Both the position numbers and the translations under genes were made by a program. The notes under the pieces are model-generated. The model was not told the origin of the DNA, made no database searches, and was given only the letters and a program-made list of their open reading frames with translations. Below, piece after piece: positions 7,729-15,573 of a stretch of DNA of 64,000 nucleotides (the stretch's first letter is position 1; every line of letters begins with the position of its first letter). Origin of the DNA: CBDANW01 sp965197825 (lineage in GTDB: Bacteria > Acidobacteriota > Vicinamibacteria > Marinacidobacterales > DATDRI01); NCBI GenBank assembly GCA_965197825.1, contig CBDANW010000003.1, forward strand, positions 620,001 to 684,000, written 5' to 3'.

Positions 7729-9639
7729 CGCTTCGCACTCCTTTCAAGACTGCTCACGATGGAACATTCCGACACGCTTGTCACGACGGGCCACGGCGAG
7801 GAGTTACAATACAGATTCCGAGATCCCTCGCGGGTAGATGCGAATGCCACGCGCCGACCGTCCGGTGTCCAGGCCGGATAGTTGTCGAGCTCTGGAGCGA
7901 ACGTGAGCCGCCTCAGCGTCTCGCGCGTGAAATCCCAGATCCAGATGTCGTTCTCCTGATCGCGCACGTCGAGGGCGAGTCGGCTCCCATCAGGGGAGAT
8001 CCGCGGGTAGACGTAGGCACGCGGCTCGGCTGCGAGCACCTCTTCTCTTCCGTCCCGATCAACCCATACCAACTCGCGACTGGCTTCGTCCAAAGAGGGT
8101 CCTCCTGGAACGTAGAAAAGCGATCCGTTTCCAGAAAAAGCGTACTGGCTAGCGCCGTCATCACTGGCGCCAGGCCACCGTACGTCAGAACACCTTCAAG
8201 GACAGGACTGGGCTCTCCGGTTGGCTCGATTCGGTCGGCATCAAATGGCATGGCAAAGAGTGTGGCCTCGTGGGGATAGAGCAGGTGACCCGAGGAGGCG
8301 TAGCGCGGATAGGTACCGCCCCGGTTAAGGACTTTCCTTTCACCCGTCTCGAGGAGAAACGCTTCGATGGTCCCGTCATCGTAGGAGGCACCTTGCGCCT
8401 GGACCATAAACAGCACAGCCTGCCCGCTCGGTAGAAACCACGGCCAGCGGTGGCTTCGCTCTCCTTCGCTCAACTGCGTTAGCTCGACGGGAGTTCCGCC
8501 GGAAGCGGGAACACGGTAGAGCCCGGTCGTAGTCATCGGGGTATAGACAATCGAATCATCGGGTCCCCAGGTGCCGCCGCGGCCGTTCGAGACCTCCGCA
8601 ATGGTTAACGCCGCACCACGCACCGGGGGTGAAGAACGACAGCCAGCGACCGCCGGGCGCCCGCAATGACTTGCCATAGCATAGTGGCTCGAGGCTTCGC
8701 TCTCTCTCGCGACGCAACAGTACCGGGGTCGGCGAGGATGTCTTGAACCTCCACGCGAACGTCCCCGATGGACTGGCGACGGTTCTTACGATCCTTCCTG
8801 AGGCAGCGGCGCAAGAGATTCTGGATCCGCGGATCTAGATCCGTTGGAACCGCCTTCCAATCGGGCTCCGTCTTGATAATGCTCGCCAGAACCTCCGAGA
8901 CATCCTCGCCAGCGAACGCCTTCTTCCCTGTCAACATCTCGTAGAGCACGATGCCGAACGAGAAGATGTCGGTGCGTTTATCGACCGTCTTGCCTTTTGC
9001 TTGCTCGGGGCTCATGTAAGCCGCAGTGCCGAGAATCACACCGGCCCGGGTCGCGTCCCGGCTCAGCGTGGGAGACGCCGAGAGCTCGCCATCCGGTACT
9101 TCGTCCGCGAAGGCCTTGGCGAGCCCAAAGTCGAGCACCTTTATATGACCTTCCGGATCGACCTTGATATTGGCAGGCTTCAGGTCGCGGTGAATGACGC
9201 CCTTTTCGTGGGCGGCTTCCACTGCCTCGGCTATCTGTTGGGAGAGTGTGAGGGCCTCATCCACGGGGAGTGGCCCGCGGGCAATGCGCTCGGCGAGGGT
9301 TTCCCCCTCCACAAGCTCCATGACCAAGAAGGGCTTGGTTTCGAACTCCTCGACGCCATAGAGGGTGGCGATGCCTGGATGGTTCAACGTGGCGAGAAGC
9401 CTCGCTTCTCGCTCGAAGCGGGCCAGCTTTTGCGGATGTTGCGTGAACTCTTCGGGAAGGACTTTGATGGCGACCTCACGCCCGAGCTTGTTATCCCTGG
9501 CGCGGTAGACTTCGCCCATGCCCCCGGCCCCGATGGGGGAGAGGATTTCGTAGGAACCCAGCTTAGTGTTGGGAGTCAGTGGCATGGCCGGCCCTTCGAG
9601 TGTGAAGGTATCCGTGCACACGCTGCAAAGTCAAGCGGC

Positions 9640-10490
9640 TCTTGCGGTTAATCATGATCTGAATATTGTCTGGGTTATGGTCGCCGCCGCGGCCATAGGG
9701 TTGCTTGTGGTGTAACTCCAGCCCCTCACGCGCCTTGCAGCGTCTCCCGTGTTCGTTCACAAAGGCGCACTGGTCGCCATCGCGCTCACGAACCGCGCGT
9801 TTGACCGGGGCGGGGATGTACCTTGACGATGGCGACGTGTCGGTTTGTTCGAGGCTCTTTCTGGGGGCTCTCGTCTTCGCAAAGCGCTTGGCTTCGAGTC
9901 TCTCGAGCTTCTCGGTGACGGCCGCCTCGCGCCAGGTCGCTGTCGGGACCTGCTTAGGATGATGAGCGCATGAGGGAGCGGAGTCGCTCCAGCTTGTCGT
10001 GGAGCTCGACGCTGGCCGTGAACTGGACCGCCGTCTGACGCAACCTCAGATTGGCAACCAAGTTGACTGACGGCCGACAGTTGGACGCGCGCCGGTTCTG
10101 GTTTCCGCCGCTCGGGGACTATTTCTGGCGTCGATGATCGTGGTTGCCAAGCTCGGCCTAGCCAGACGCCGGTTGCCGGAACATCCGGCTTCGGGGAAAG
10201 CTCGACCACCAGCTCCTCGATCTCCCGTTTGGACTTTTCCGCCGCACGGGCCAAGAGCATCTCTCGGTTGGCTTCGGTGAGATACGGCGCGAGCTTGGCG
10301 ATCCCGCTCAATAGACGAACATCGATGGCGCCGCCTCTCTAGCATAGAGTCTTCTTTCATCGACCTCGCCGATGTGTGCGACCAGCTCGGACTCGACGCG
10401 CCGGGACTTCTGCAACTGCTCGGACAGACGACGGAGTAGCTCGTCATCCGAAAGAGTCGAAAACGATTTGAATTGGCGTTCGTGTTTCAT
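9640..10490 (-). pseudogene. HNH endonuclease, decayed
   Basis: Pieces of one HNH endonuclease occur in order in different frames on the minus strand. The start is ATG 10490 (LSDDELLRRLSEQLQKSRR), then a segment with SGIAKLAPYLTEANREMLL and SKREIEELVVELSPKPDVPA. The last piece has RRCKAREGLELHHKQPYGRGG, which contains the HNH-like His-His metal site. The pieces are separated by small shifts near 10310, 10150 and 9760. These proteins resemble the 13E12/DUF222-type HNH nucleases often found in many copies in soil bacteria; their role is not established. The gene cannot make a full product. Confidence 0.8.
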
Positions 10491-10572
10491 TCTCATAATA
10501 TACACGGGGCTTTTTTGTAGCCCTGGCGTGCGCCGTGTTGGGCGATCACCACGTGCGATGGCTTCAAAGCTA

Positions 10573-10589
10573 CCCTGGCCTAGCCAGGG
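10573..10589. repeat. Perfect short palindrome
   Basis: CCCTGGC CTA GCCAGGG forms a 7-bp stem with a 3-nt loop in the 200-bp gap between the HNH remnant and the GGCT gene. There is no T-run after it, so it is not a convincing intrinsic terminator. Confidence 0.5.
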
Positions 10590-10708
10590 ACCGTGAGGAC
10601 GATCTCGCGGCGCTACACGCCCCTAACTAGATCACGTCCGCGATTATTTTCGAAGTGTCCCAGAAAAATTGTCAAGAACAAAATGAACTTTTTTCGTAAG
10701 GCTCGATC

Positions 10709-11110
10709 GTGAACGGCAGGAGCTGCCCGTACTTCTTCGTCTATGGGACTCTCCGCAAAGGCGCCAGCAAGGATCTCCGGGAGTTCATGGGGAAGCGCGT
10801 GAAGCTGCTCGGCCGAGCCACCGCCGTGGGCCGCCTCTACGATCTTGGCGCGTATCCCGGGATGCTCGAGCCTGTCAGTGCAGGGGACCGCGTGTGCGGT
10901 GAGCTTTATGAGCTCGACGACGTCGAATCTACGTTGACGCGTCTCGACGAGTACGAAGGCAGCAACGCCACGAGCGGAGCTTTGTTTGAACGGTTCCTTG
11001 CGAGCGTTCGACTCGATGGAGGTGGAGAGGTGGAGGCGTGGGTTTATCTTTATCGAGGAACGGTTAGCGAGAGGAACAGGATTGCCTCCGGGGATTACTT
11101 CAAACGGTAA
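10709..11110 (+). CDS. Gamma-glutamylcyclotransferase (AIG2-like) family protein
   Basis: This 133-residue protein starts at GTG 10709. It has the family signature FVYGTLRKG near the N-terminus, then RLYDLGAYPGML, VCGELYELDD and LDEYEG, where the catalytic Glu is expected. Relatives convert gamma-glutamyl peptides to 5-oxoproline or act on related amides; the substrate cannot be told from sequence. Its 3' end overlaps the convergent threonine dehydratase gene by 11 bp. It appears intact. Confidence 0.88.
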   Translation: MNGRSCPYFFVYGTLRKGASKDLREFMGKRVKLLGRATAVGRLYDLGAYPGMLEPVSAGDRVCGELYELDDVESTLTRLDEYEGSNATSGALFERFLASVRLDGGGEVEAWVYLYRGTVSERNRIASGDYFKR

Positions 11111-12062
11111 GGCTAAGAGAACTCTTCACGTCCAGATTGCCTCCACTGACCAGCGCGACAGTGCGGCTCCCTTCGGGAAGGGAGACCTTCCGCTCCAGAA
11201 GTGCGGCCACCGTGGCCGCGCCCGCCGGTTCGGCCACCAGCTTGGCCCTTTCGAGCAGGAAGGGTATCGCTTGGCGGATCTCGTCGTCCGTGACGGTAAC
11301 GAGATCGTCTACGATCTGGTCGATGCATCGGAAGACGTCGTGATCGGTGGCCATCGTTGCCAAACCATCGGTCAATGTCGTGACTTCTTGTAAGTCAGTG
11401 GCGGCGTCGTTTCGGCGGCTGGTGTACATGTTCGCCGAGCCCTCCGGCTCGACCCCGATGATGCGAATCTTGGGATTGAGAATCCGGAGGGCCATCGCAA
11501 TGCCGGCGATGAGGCCGCCTCCTCCGATCGGGATGAGGATCGCATCCAGGTCGGGGAGGTCCTCGCCGATCTCCAGACCAATCGTTCCTTGCCCAGCCAT
11601 GATGTAGCGATCCTTGAAGGGATGCACGTGAACGAGTCCCTTCTCGTCTGCGAGCTCGCGGGAGCGGGCGTAAGCGTCGTCCCAGAGTCGCCCGTGAAGG
11701 ATCGCTTCCGCGCCGTACTCTTTGACGGCACTCACCTTGCTCGGGTTTGCCCTCTCCGGCATCACCACGTAGCCTGGTATCTCTTGATGGGATGACACGT
11801 AAGCCACGGCCTGACCGTGATTGCCGGCAGAGGCGGTGATGATGCCGCGCGCTCGATCGGAGGAAGACAGGTGAAGCACCATGTTGAAGGCGCCACGCAC
11901 TTTGAAGGAGCCTGTCTTCTGGAAGTTCTCGGCTTTGAGCCAAACCCGAAGGCCGGTCCGTTCGCTCAAAGATCGTGAGGAAAAGACTGGCGTGCGGTGA
12001 ACGAGTCCTTCGATGGTGTTGCGGGCATTTTCGAAGTCTTGTCGCGTGAGTTGGAGATCCAT
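11100..12062 (-). CDS. ilvA: Threonine dehydratase (threonine ammonia-lyase)
   Basis: This is a 320-residue fold-type II PLP enzyme from ATG 12062. The Schiff-base lysine is in KTGSFKVRGA, the substrate loop is SAGNHGQAVA, and the phosphate-binding loop is PIGGGGLIAG. It deaminates threonine (and probably serine) to 2-oxobutyrate. The length matches the short form without the C-terminal ACT regulatory domain, so it could be a biosynthetic-type enzyme lacking feedback control or a catabolic TdcB-like enzyme. It is divergent from the methyltransferase gene; their starts are 35 bp apart, so promoters must overlap. Confidence 0.92.
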   Translation of the reverse strand: MDLQLTRQDFENARNTIEGLVHRTPVFSSRSLSERTGLRVWLKAENFQKTGSFKVRGAFNMVLHLSSSDRARGIITASAGNHGQAVAYVSSHQEIPGYVVMPERANPSKVSAVKEYGAEAILHGRLWDDAYARSRELADEKGLVHVHPFKDRYIMAGQGTIGLEIGEDLPDLDAILIPIGGGGLIAGIAMALRILNPKIRIIGVEPEGSANMYTSRRNDAATDLQEVTTLTDGLATMATDHDVFRCIDQIVDDLVTVTDDEIRQAIPFLLERAKLVAEPAGAATVAALLERKVSLPEGSRTVALVSGGNLDVKSSLSLTV

Positions 12063-12097
12063 TTTCTGTCTCAAAGATCCAGCGCGGAAGAAAGCAG

Positions 12098-13024
12098 ATG
12101 ATATCATTGAGCGACCTCGTTAGCCGGTGGAGCCAGGGAGCGACCGTCATTCTGGATGGTGCGATGGGCACGGAGCTTCAGCGGCGAGGTGTCACGACCC
12201 GGCTTCCACTGTGGTCGACCTGGGCTCTTCTAGAGGCGCCACAGGTTGTGCGGGCGATTCACCGGGACTACGTCGAAGCCGGTGCGGACATCATTACTGC
12301 CAACACGTTCCGGACGCATCGTCGCTCCCTCGCCGAGGAGGAGATGGGGGATCGCGCCGAGGAGCTCACCTTGCTCGCGGTGGAGCTGGCAGCCGGCGTT
12401 CGGGATGAGGTCGGTGCGGAAGTCTTGATTGCCGGCTCCATCGCGCCGCTTCGAGACTGCTATCACCCGGAGCTGGTCCCGCCTCCCGATCGACTGCGCA
12501 CCGAGCACCAGGAGATCGCGGAGAACCTGGCTAGGGCGAGAGTGGATTTGATCCTGGTGGAAACAATGGGAACCCTCGAGGAGATCCAGATCGCCTCGGA
12601 AGCGGCGCGAAGCACCGGGATTCCTTTCATCGTGAGCGCCATCGCGAAGGATGACGGCGAGCTTCTCGGAGGTCAGTCTCTCGCCAAGATGGTGTCTCTG
12701 GTGGAACCCCTTGGACCGCTTGCCCTGATGGTGAACTGCGGCAACCATCGTGTGGTGACTACCGCACTGAAGAAACTCTCGACGGCCAAACCAACGGTTC
12801 CGCTGGGCGCCTACGCAAACATGGGAAGCCCCGCGGACGGGCGTCTGACTGGGTCGAACTTGGCAACCACGCCCATTGACGCCTGGAGTTTTTCCGACGA
12901 GCTCTCGCCGAGTCGCTATGTGGACGTGGCGCGAGAGTGGGTTAGTCTGGGCGCGCGTTTGCTCGGTGGATGTTGCGGCACGACGCCCGCCCACATCAAA
13001 GCATTAGCAGACGCGTTCAAATAA
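12098..13024 (+). CDS. Homocysteine S-methyltransferase family protein
   Basis: This 308-residue protein fits the zinc-dependent S-methyltransferase (MHT/MmuM) family. It has the N-terminal ILDGAMGTELQRRG motif, NTFRTHRRSL, a Cys ligand in LMVNCGNH, and the C-terminal GGCCGTTPAHI zinc ligands. Such enzymes methylate homocysteine using S-methylmethionine or another donor, or form the homocysteine-binding half of a MetH. It stands alone without a cobalamin domain. It starts divergently from threonine dehydratase, and the next gene begins 11 bp after its stop. Confidence 0.92.
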   Translation: MISLSDLVSRWSQGATVILDGAMGTELQRRGVTTRLPLWSTWALLEAPQVVRAIHRDYVEAGADIITANTFRTHRRSLAEEEMGDRAEELTLLAVELAAGVRDEVGAEVLIAGSIAPLRDCYHPELVPPPDRLRTEHQEIAENLARARVDLILVETMGTLEEIQIASEAARSTGIPFIVSAIAKDDGELLGGQSLAKMVSLVEPLGPLALMVNCGNHRVVTTALKKLSTAKPTVPLGAYANMGSPADGRLTGSNLATTPIDAWSFSDELSPSRYVDVAREWVSLGARLLGGCCGTTPAHIKALADAFK

Positions 13025-13302
13025 CAGGAGGCTTCATGAAACGACTACTGATCAGCAGCGCGATCGCCTCAGCTTTCGCGCTGGTTGGATGTGAGCAGCC
13101 GAGCGGAGATGACGAGTACGTCGATCGCATGGCGGAAGAGCATTAGGATGATGCTCCAGTGTTCAATGAGGCGTCTCAGACCGCGCCGGCGAGCGAGGTC
13201 GTCTCGGAGGAGGTTACTTACGCCACCGTGGACGGGACGGCGGTCACTGGTTACCTGTCGCGACCCGCGGGAGCGGAAGGATCCATCCCGGGGCTCGTAG
13301 CA

Positions 13303-13860
13303 GTAACCAGAGATCTATTCAAATCTGTTCAAAAAGGCGACTTAGCAGGTTCACTGGGGGGGTAGGTGAAAAGAAAATATCTCAAATCGAGGGTGGACGG
13401 ATGAGGTGCTATTCTGGCGTCAATTAGCTTGGTTGCTGCTGTCAAGCCGTGTCAGACGCCGGCCGGAAAACTCGTCTTATACGAGCAGGAACTTCAGAGC
13501 CAATCCCGTTCGCATGAGCGGCTGGCAGGTGGTCTTCGCGTCTCGGGCAACCCAAGCCTTGCGAGAGCCAAGCAAGCTAGACGGTTTCACGGCTGCGGAG
13601 AGTCGTCGAGTTGGAGAAGGAGGTGATGCCGTAAGTTGAGTTTTTAGAAAAAAGTACACGCTCAAGACCAAAGGGCAGGGATGGTGTCGTGGGTGTTCGT
13701 CATCGAGGACCAAACTGGAACCTAGTTGAAGGTACGTTTTTTGTACGGTGAGCTCCACCGGAACTGACGCCTGCGGAGAGGAAGGCTCTGGCTCCAGCAC
13801 ACGCTGGAGTGAAACCGGCCTTTGTGAAGCAGGAACTGGGCATGATCAGATTTGATCACG
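13303..13860. other. Noncoding insertion inside the dienelactone hydrolase gene
   Basis: About 560 bp with no convincing reading frame on either strand separates the two halves of the hydrolase gene. It contains one unit of the 45-nt palindromic repeat family (13416-13460). It also contains several potential stems, such as GGTACGTTTTTTGTACG-like pairing near 13731-13747 and CTCCAGCACACGCTGGAG at 13791-13808. The hairpin richness resembles a structured RNA element (group II intron remnant or IS noncoding end), but I could not identify a domain V or a known end. Confidence 0.45.
13416..13460. repeat. 45-nt imperfect palindrome (repeat family unit R1)
   Basis: The unit begins GGCGTC and ends GACGCC, with internal TAGCTTGGTTGCTGCTG. 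This is close to the reverse complement of the units at 45.9-46.0 kb (TAGCTTGATTAGCAGCA). It belongs to the dispersed 44-45 nt family also seen at 25.5 and 30.5 kb. Confidence 0.7.
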
Positions 13861-14355
13861 TTCTGGAGAGCGGCGCAGAGCCTGATGCAGGCCGCCATGC
13901 AGAACGTGCCGGCCGCGGAGGAGAACCTCCGCCAGGCATTCGCCTTTTTGGAAGGGGAGGCACAGGCGACGCGGGTAGGAACGATCGGATGGTGCTTCGG
14001 CGGCGGATGGTCGCTCAACACCGCTCTGCTCCTGCCGGCTCAGGTCGACGCCACGGTCATTTACTATGGAGGCGTCACTGACGAACGGGATCGACTGGCG
14101 ACTCTGGAAATGCCAATTCTCGGAATCTTTGGTGGAGAAGACCAGGGCATCCCCGTGGATTCGGTGAATGCGTTCGAGGAAGCGCTCAGCTCACTGGGCA
14201 AGAACGCACAGATTCACATCTACGAGGGAGCCGCCATGCGTTCGCGAACCCGTCGGGAACGAACTACCAGCCCGAGGCGGCTGCCGACGCTTGGGAAAAA
14301 ACGACCGCCTTCTTCGCGGAGCACCTGCAAGAGTAAGAAGAGTCGCCCAGCCCCT

Positions 14356-15531
14356 TCACTTGCCAAGAAGGGTCTTGGCGATGGTGGCGAGCTGCATGTT
14401 GGACGTGCCTTCGTAGATCTTGCCAATCTTGGCGTCGCGCCAGTATTTCTCCGCCGGAAAGTCCTTGGTGTATCCGTAGCCGCCATAGATCTCGATCACC
14501 TGAGACGTGACGCGCTCGGCGACATCGGACGAGAAGAGTTTGGCCATCGCAGCCTTCACCAAGAACGGCTGTCCCGCATCCCTCAGGCGGGCGGCGTTGT
14601 AGACCATGAGGCGGGCCGCCTCGAGCTCGGTCGCACAGCGGGCGATTTGAAACTGGATCCCCTGGAATTTCGCGATTGCTTGTCCGAAGGCCTCGCGTTG
14701 CTTGGCGTACTGGATGCCGTGCTCGAGAGAGCCTCGCGCCAGGCCGATCATTTGGGCTCCGATGCCGATACGTCCCTCATTGAGAGTCTCGATGGCGACC
14801 TTGTAGCCTTTGCCCGGCTCGCCCAGAACATTGGACTTTGGCACCTTGCAGTCCTCGAGAATCAGTTCGTTCGTACTCGAGGCGCGAATGCCGAGCTTGT
14901 CTTCTTTCTTTCCGACTTGGAATCCCGGGAAGTCCCTGTCCACCAAGAAGGCGGTAATCCCACGGTAGCCGGCTTCGGGGTTGATGTTGGCGAAGATGAT
15001 GAAGAGCCCCGCTTCCGCCCCGTTGGTGATCCAGAGCTTCGTTCCCGTCAAGCGGTAGCTGTCGCCATCCTCGACGGCGCGAGACGCTAGGGCGAACGCG
15101 TCTGAACCTGAGTCTGGCTCCGAAAGAGCGTAAGCCCCCACGGTGTCGGTCGCGAGACGGGGGAGGTAACGTTTCTTCTGCTCCTCCGTTGCCCAGCGGA
15201 TGAGCGCGTTGTTGACTAGTGTATTTTGCACGTCCAGGAACACGCCGAGGGATGCATCGACCCTCGACACCTCCTCCACTGCGAGAACGGCCATGAAGAA
15301 GCTGGAGCCCGAGCCGCCGTAGGCCTCGGGAATCTCGATTCCCATCAGCCCGAGCTCGAAAAGCTTGGGAGCTAGACTGGGCTCGATAGCCATGTCTCGC
15401 TCCATTTTGGAGACCAGCGGGCCGATCTCCTTTTCGGCAAACTCCCTCACCATCTCGCGGAACATCTTCTCTTCGTCCGTGAGCATGGTGAGGCCGATGG
15501 GGTTGTGGTCGGTGGCCGCGTGAGGCGTCAT
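14356..15531 (-). CDS. Acyl-CoA dehydrogenase, short/branched-chain type
   Basis: This is a 391-residue FAD enzyme. Landmarks are YALSEPDSGSDAFAL (FAD/substrate loop), LWITNGAEAGLF, the RIGIGAQMIGLARG helix, and the C-terminal IYEGTSNMQLATIAK. The Glu of that last motif is the usual catalytic base position in short-chain and 2-methylbutyryl-CoA dehydrogenases. It oxidises acyl-CoA to enoyl-CoA, passing electrons to ETF. The gene lies 42 bp downstream of the fused 2-oxoacid dehydrogenase E1 on the same strand. A role in branched-chain amino acid oxidation is therefore likely. An alternative start at 15486 would drop 15 residues. Confidence 0.93.
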   Translation of the reverse strand: MTPHAATDHNPIGLTMLTDEEKMFREMVREFAEKEIGPLVSKMERDMAIEPSLAPKLFELGLMGIEIPEAYGGSGSSFFMAVLAVEEVSRVDASLGVFLDVQNTLVNNALIRWATEEQKKRYLPRLATDTVGAYALSEPDSGSDAFALASRAVEDGDSYRLTGTKLWITNGAEAGLFIIFANINPEAGYRGITAFLVDRDFPGFQVGKKEDKLGIRASSTNELILEDCKVPKSNVLGEPGKGYKVAIETLNEGRIGIGAQMIGLARGSLEHGIQYAKQREAFGQAIAKFQGIQFQIARCATELEAARLMVYNAARLRDAGQPFLVKAAMAKLFSSDVAERVTSQVIEIYGGYGYTKDFPAEKYWRDAKIGKIYEGTSNMQLATIAKTLLGK

Positions 15532-15573
15532 GGCAGCTTCGGGGTCGCAGGCGTAAGGTGCTAGCGATCGATC

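Larger units (their letters stand above)
5426..7807 (-). mobile_element. Complete IS66-family insertion sequence
   Basis: This is a 2,382 bp element with perfect 16-bp terminal inverted repeats GTAACTCCTCGCCGTG. It is flanked by the 8-bp direct repeat AATACAGA (5418-5425 and 7808-7815), as expected for IS66. It carries tnpA, tnpB and tnpC in the usual order on the minus strand, all open. Confidence 0.95.
5036..9585 (-). pseudogene. Second Ser/Thr kinase with PD40 propeller, broken by IS66 and frameshifts
   Basis: The gene starts at ATG 9585 with a complete kinase domain nearly identical to the first copy (GAGGMGEVY, HRDLKPAN, DFGLA). After residue 300 the frame breaks: the membrane segment and first propeller blades are missing or shifted around 8600-8680. 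A further one-base shift lies near 8150 just before QYAFSGNGS. The IS66 element cuts the propeller at 7807/5426; excision rejoins RNLY to WKAADG. Another small shift near 5100 separates the last blades from the usual family ending (LNWFEELKELVPTN, stop at 5036). Product if intact: a membrane kinase with a periplasmic propeller. Confidence 0.88.
13036..14336 (+). pseudogene. Dienelactone hydrolase family lipoprotein, broken
   Basis: ATG 13036 follows an AGGAGG site and encodes a lipoprotein signal peptide ending in LVGC. An in-frame TAG at 13144 interrupts after MAEEH, and the frame then continues (VTYATVDGTAVTGYLSRPAG) until a roughly 560-bp noncoding insertion at about 13303-13860. Coding resumes at SLMQAAMQNVPAAEENL and includes the nucleophile motif IGWCFGGGWS (Cys). 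A shift near 14232 moves the final segment (HAFANPSGTNYQPEAA, with the catalytic His) to another frame, ending at 14336. The insertion also replaces some 60 residues, so this is not a simple insertion. Product if intact: an exported alpha/beta hydrolase. Confidence 0.88.

Noticed and set aside
10573..10589. Palindrome as a terminator for the HNH remnant or the GGCT gene
   Set aside because: It is upstream of both start codons and lacks a T-run.
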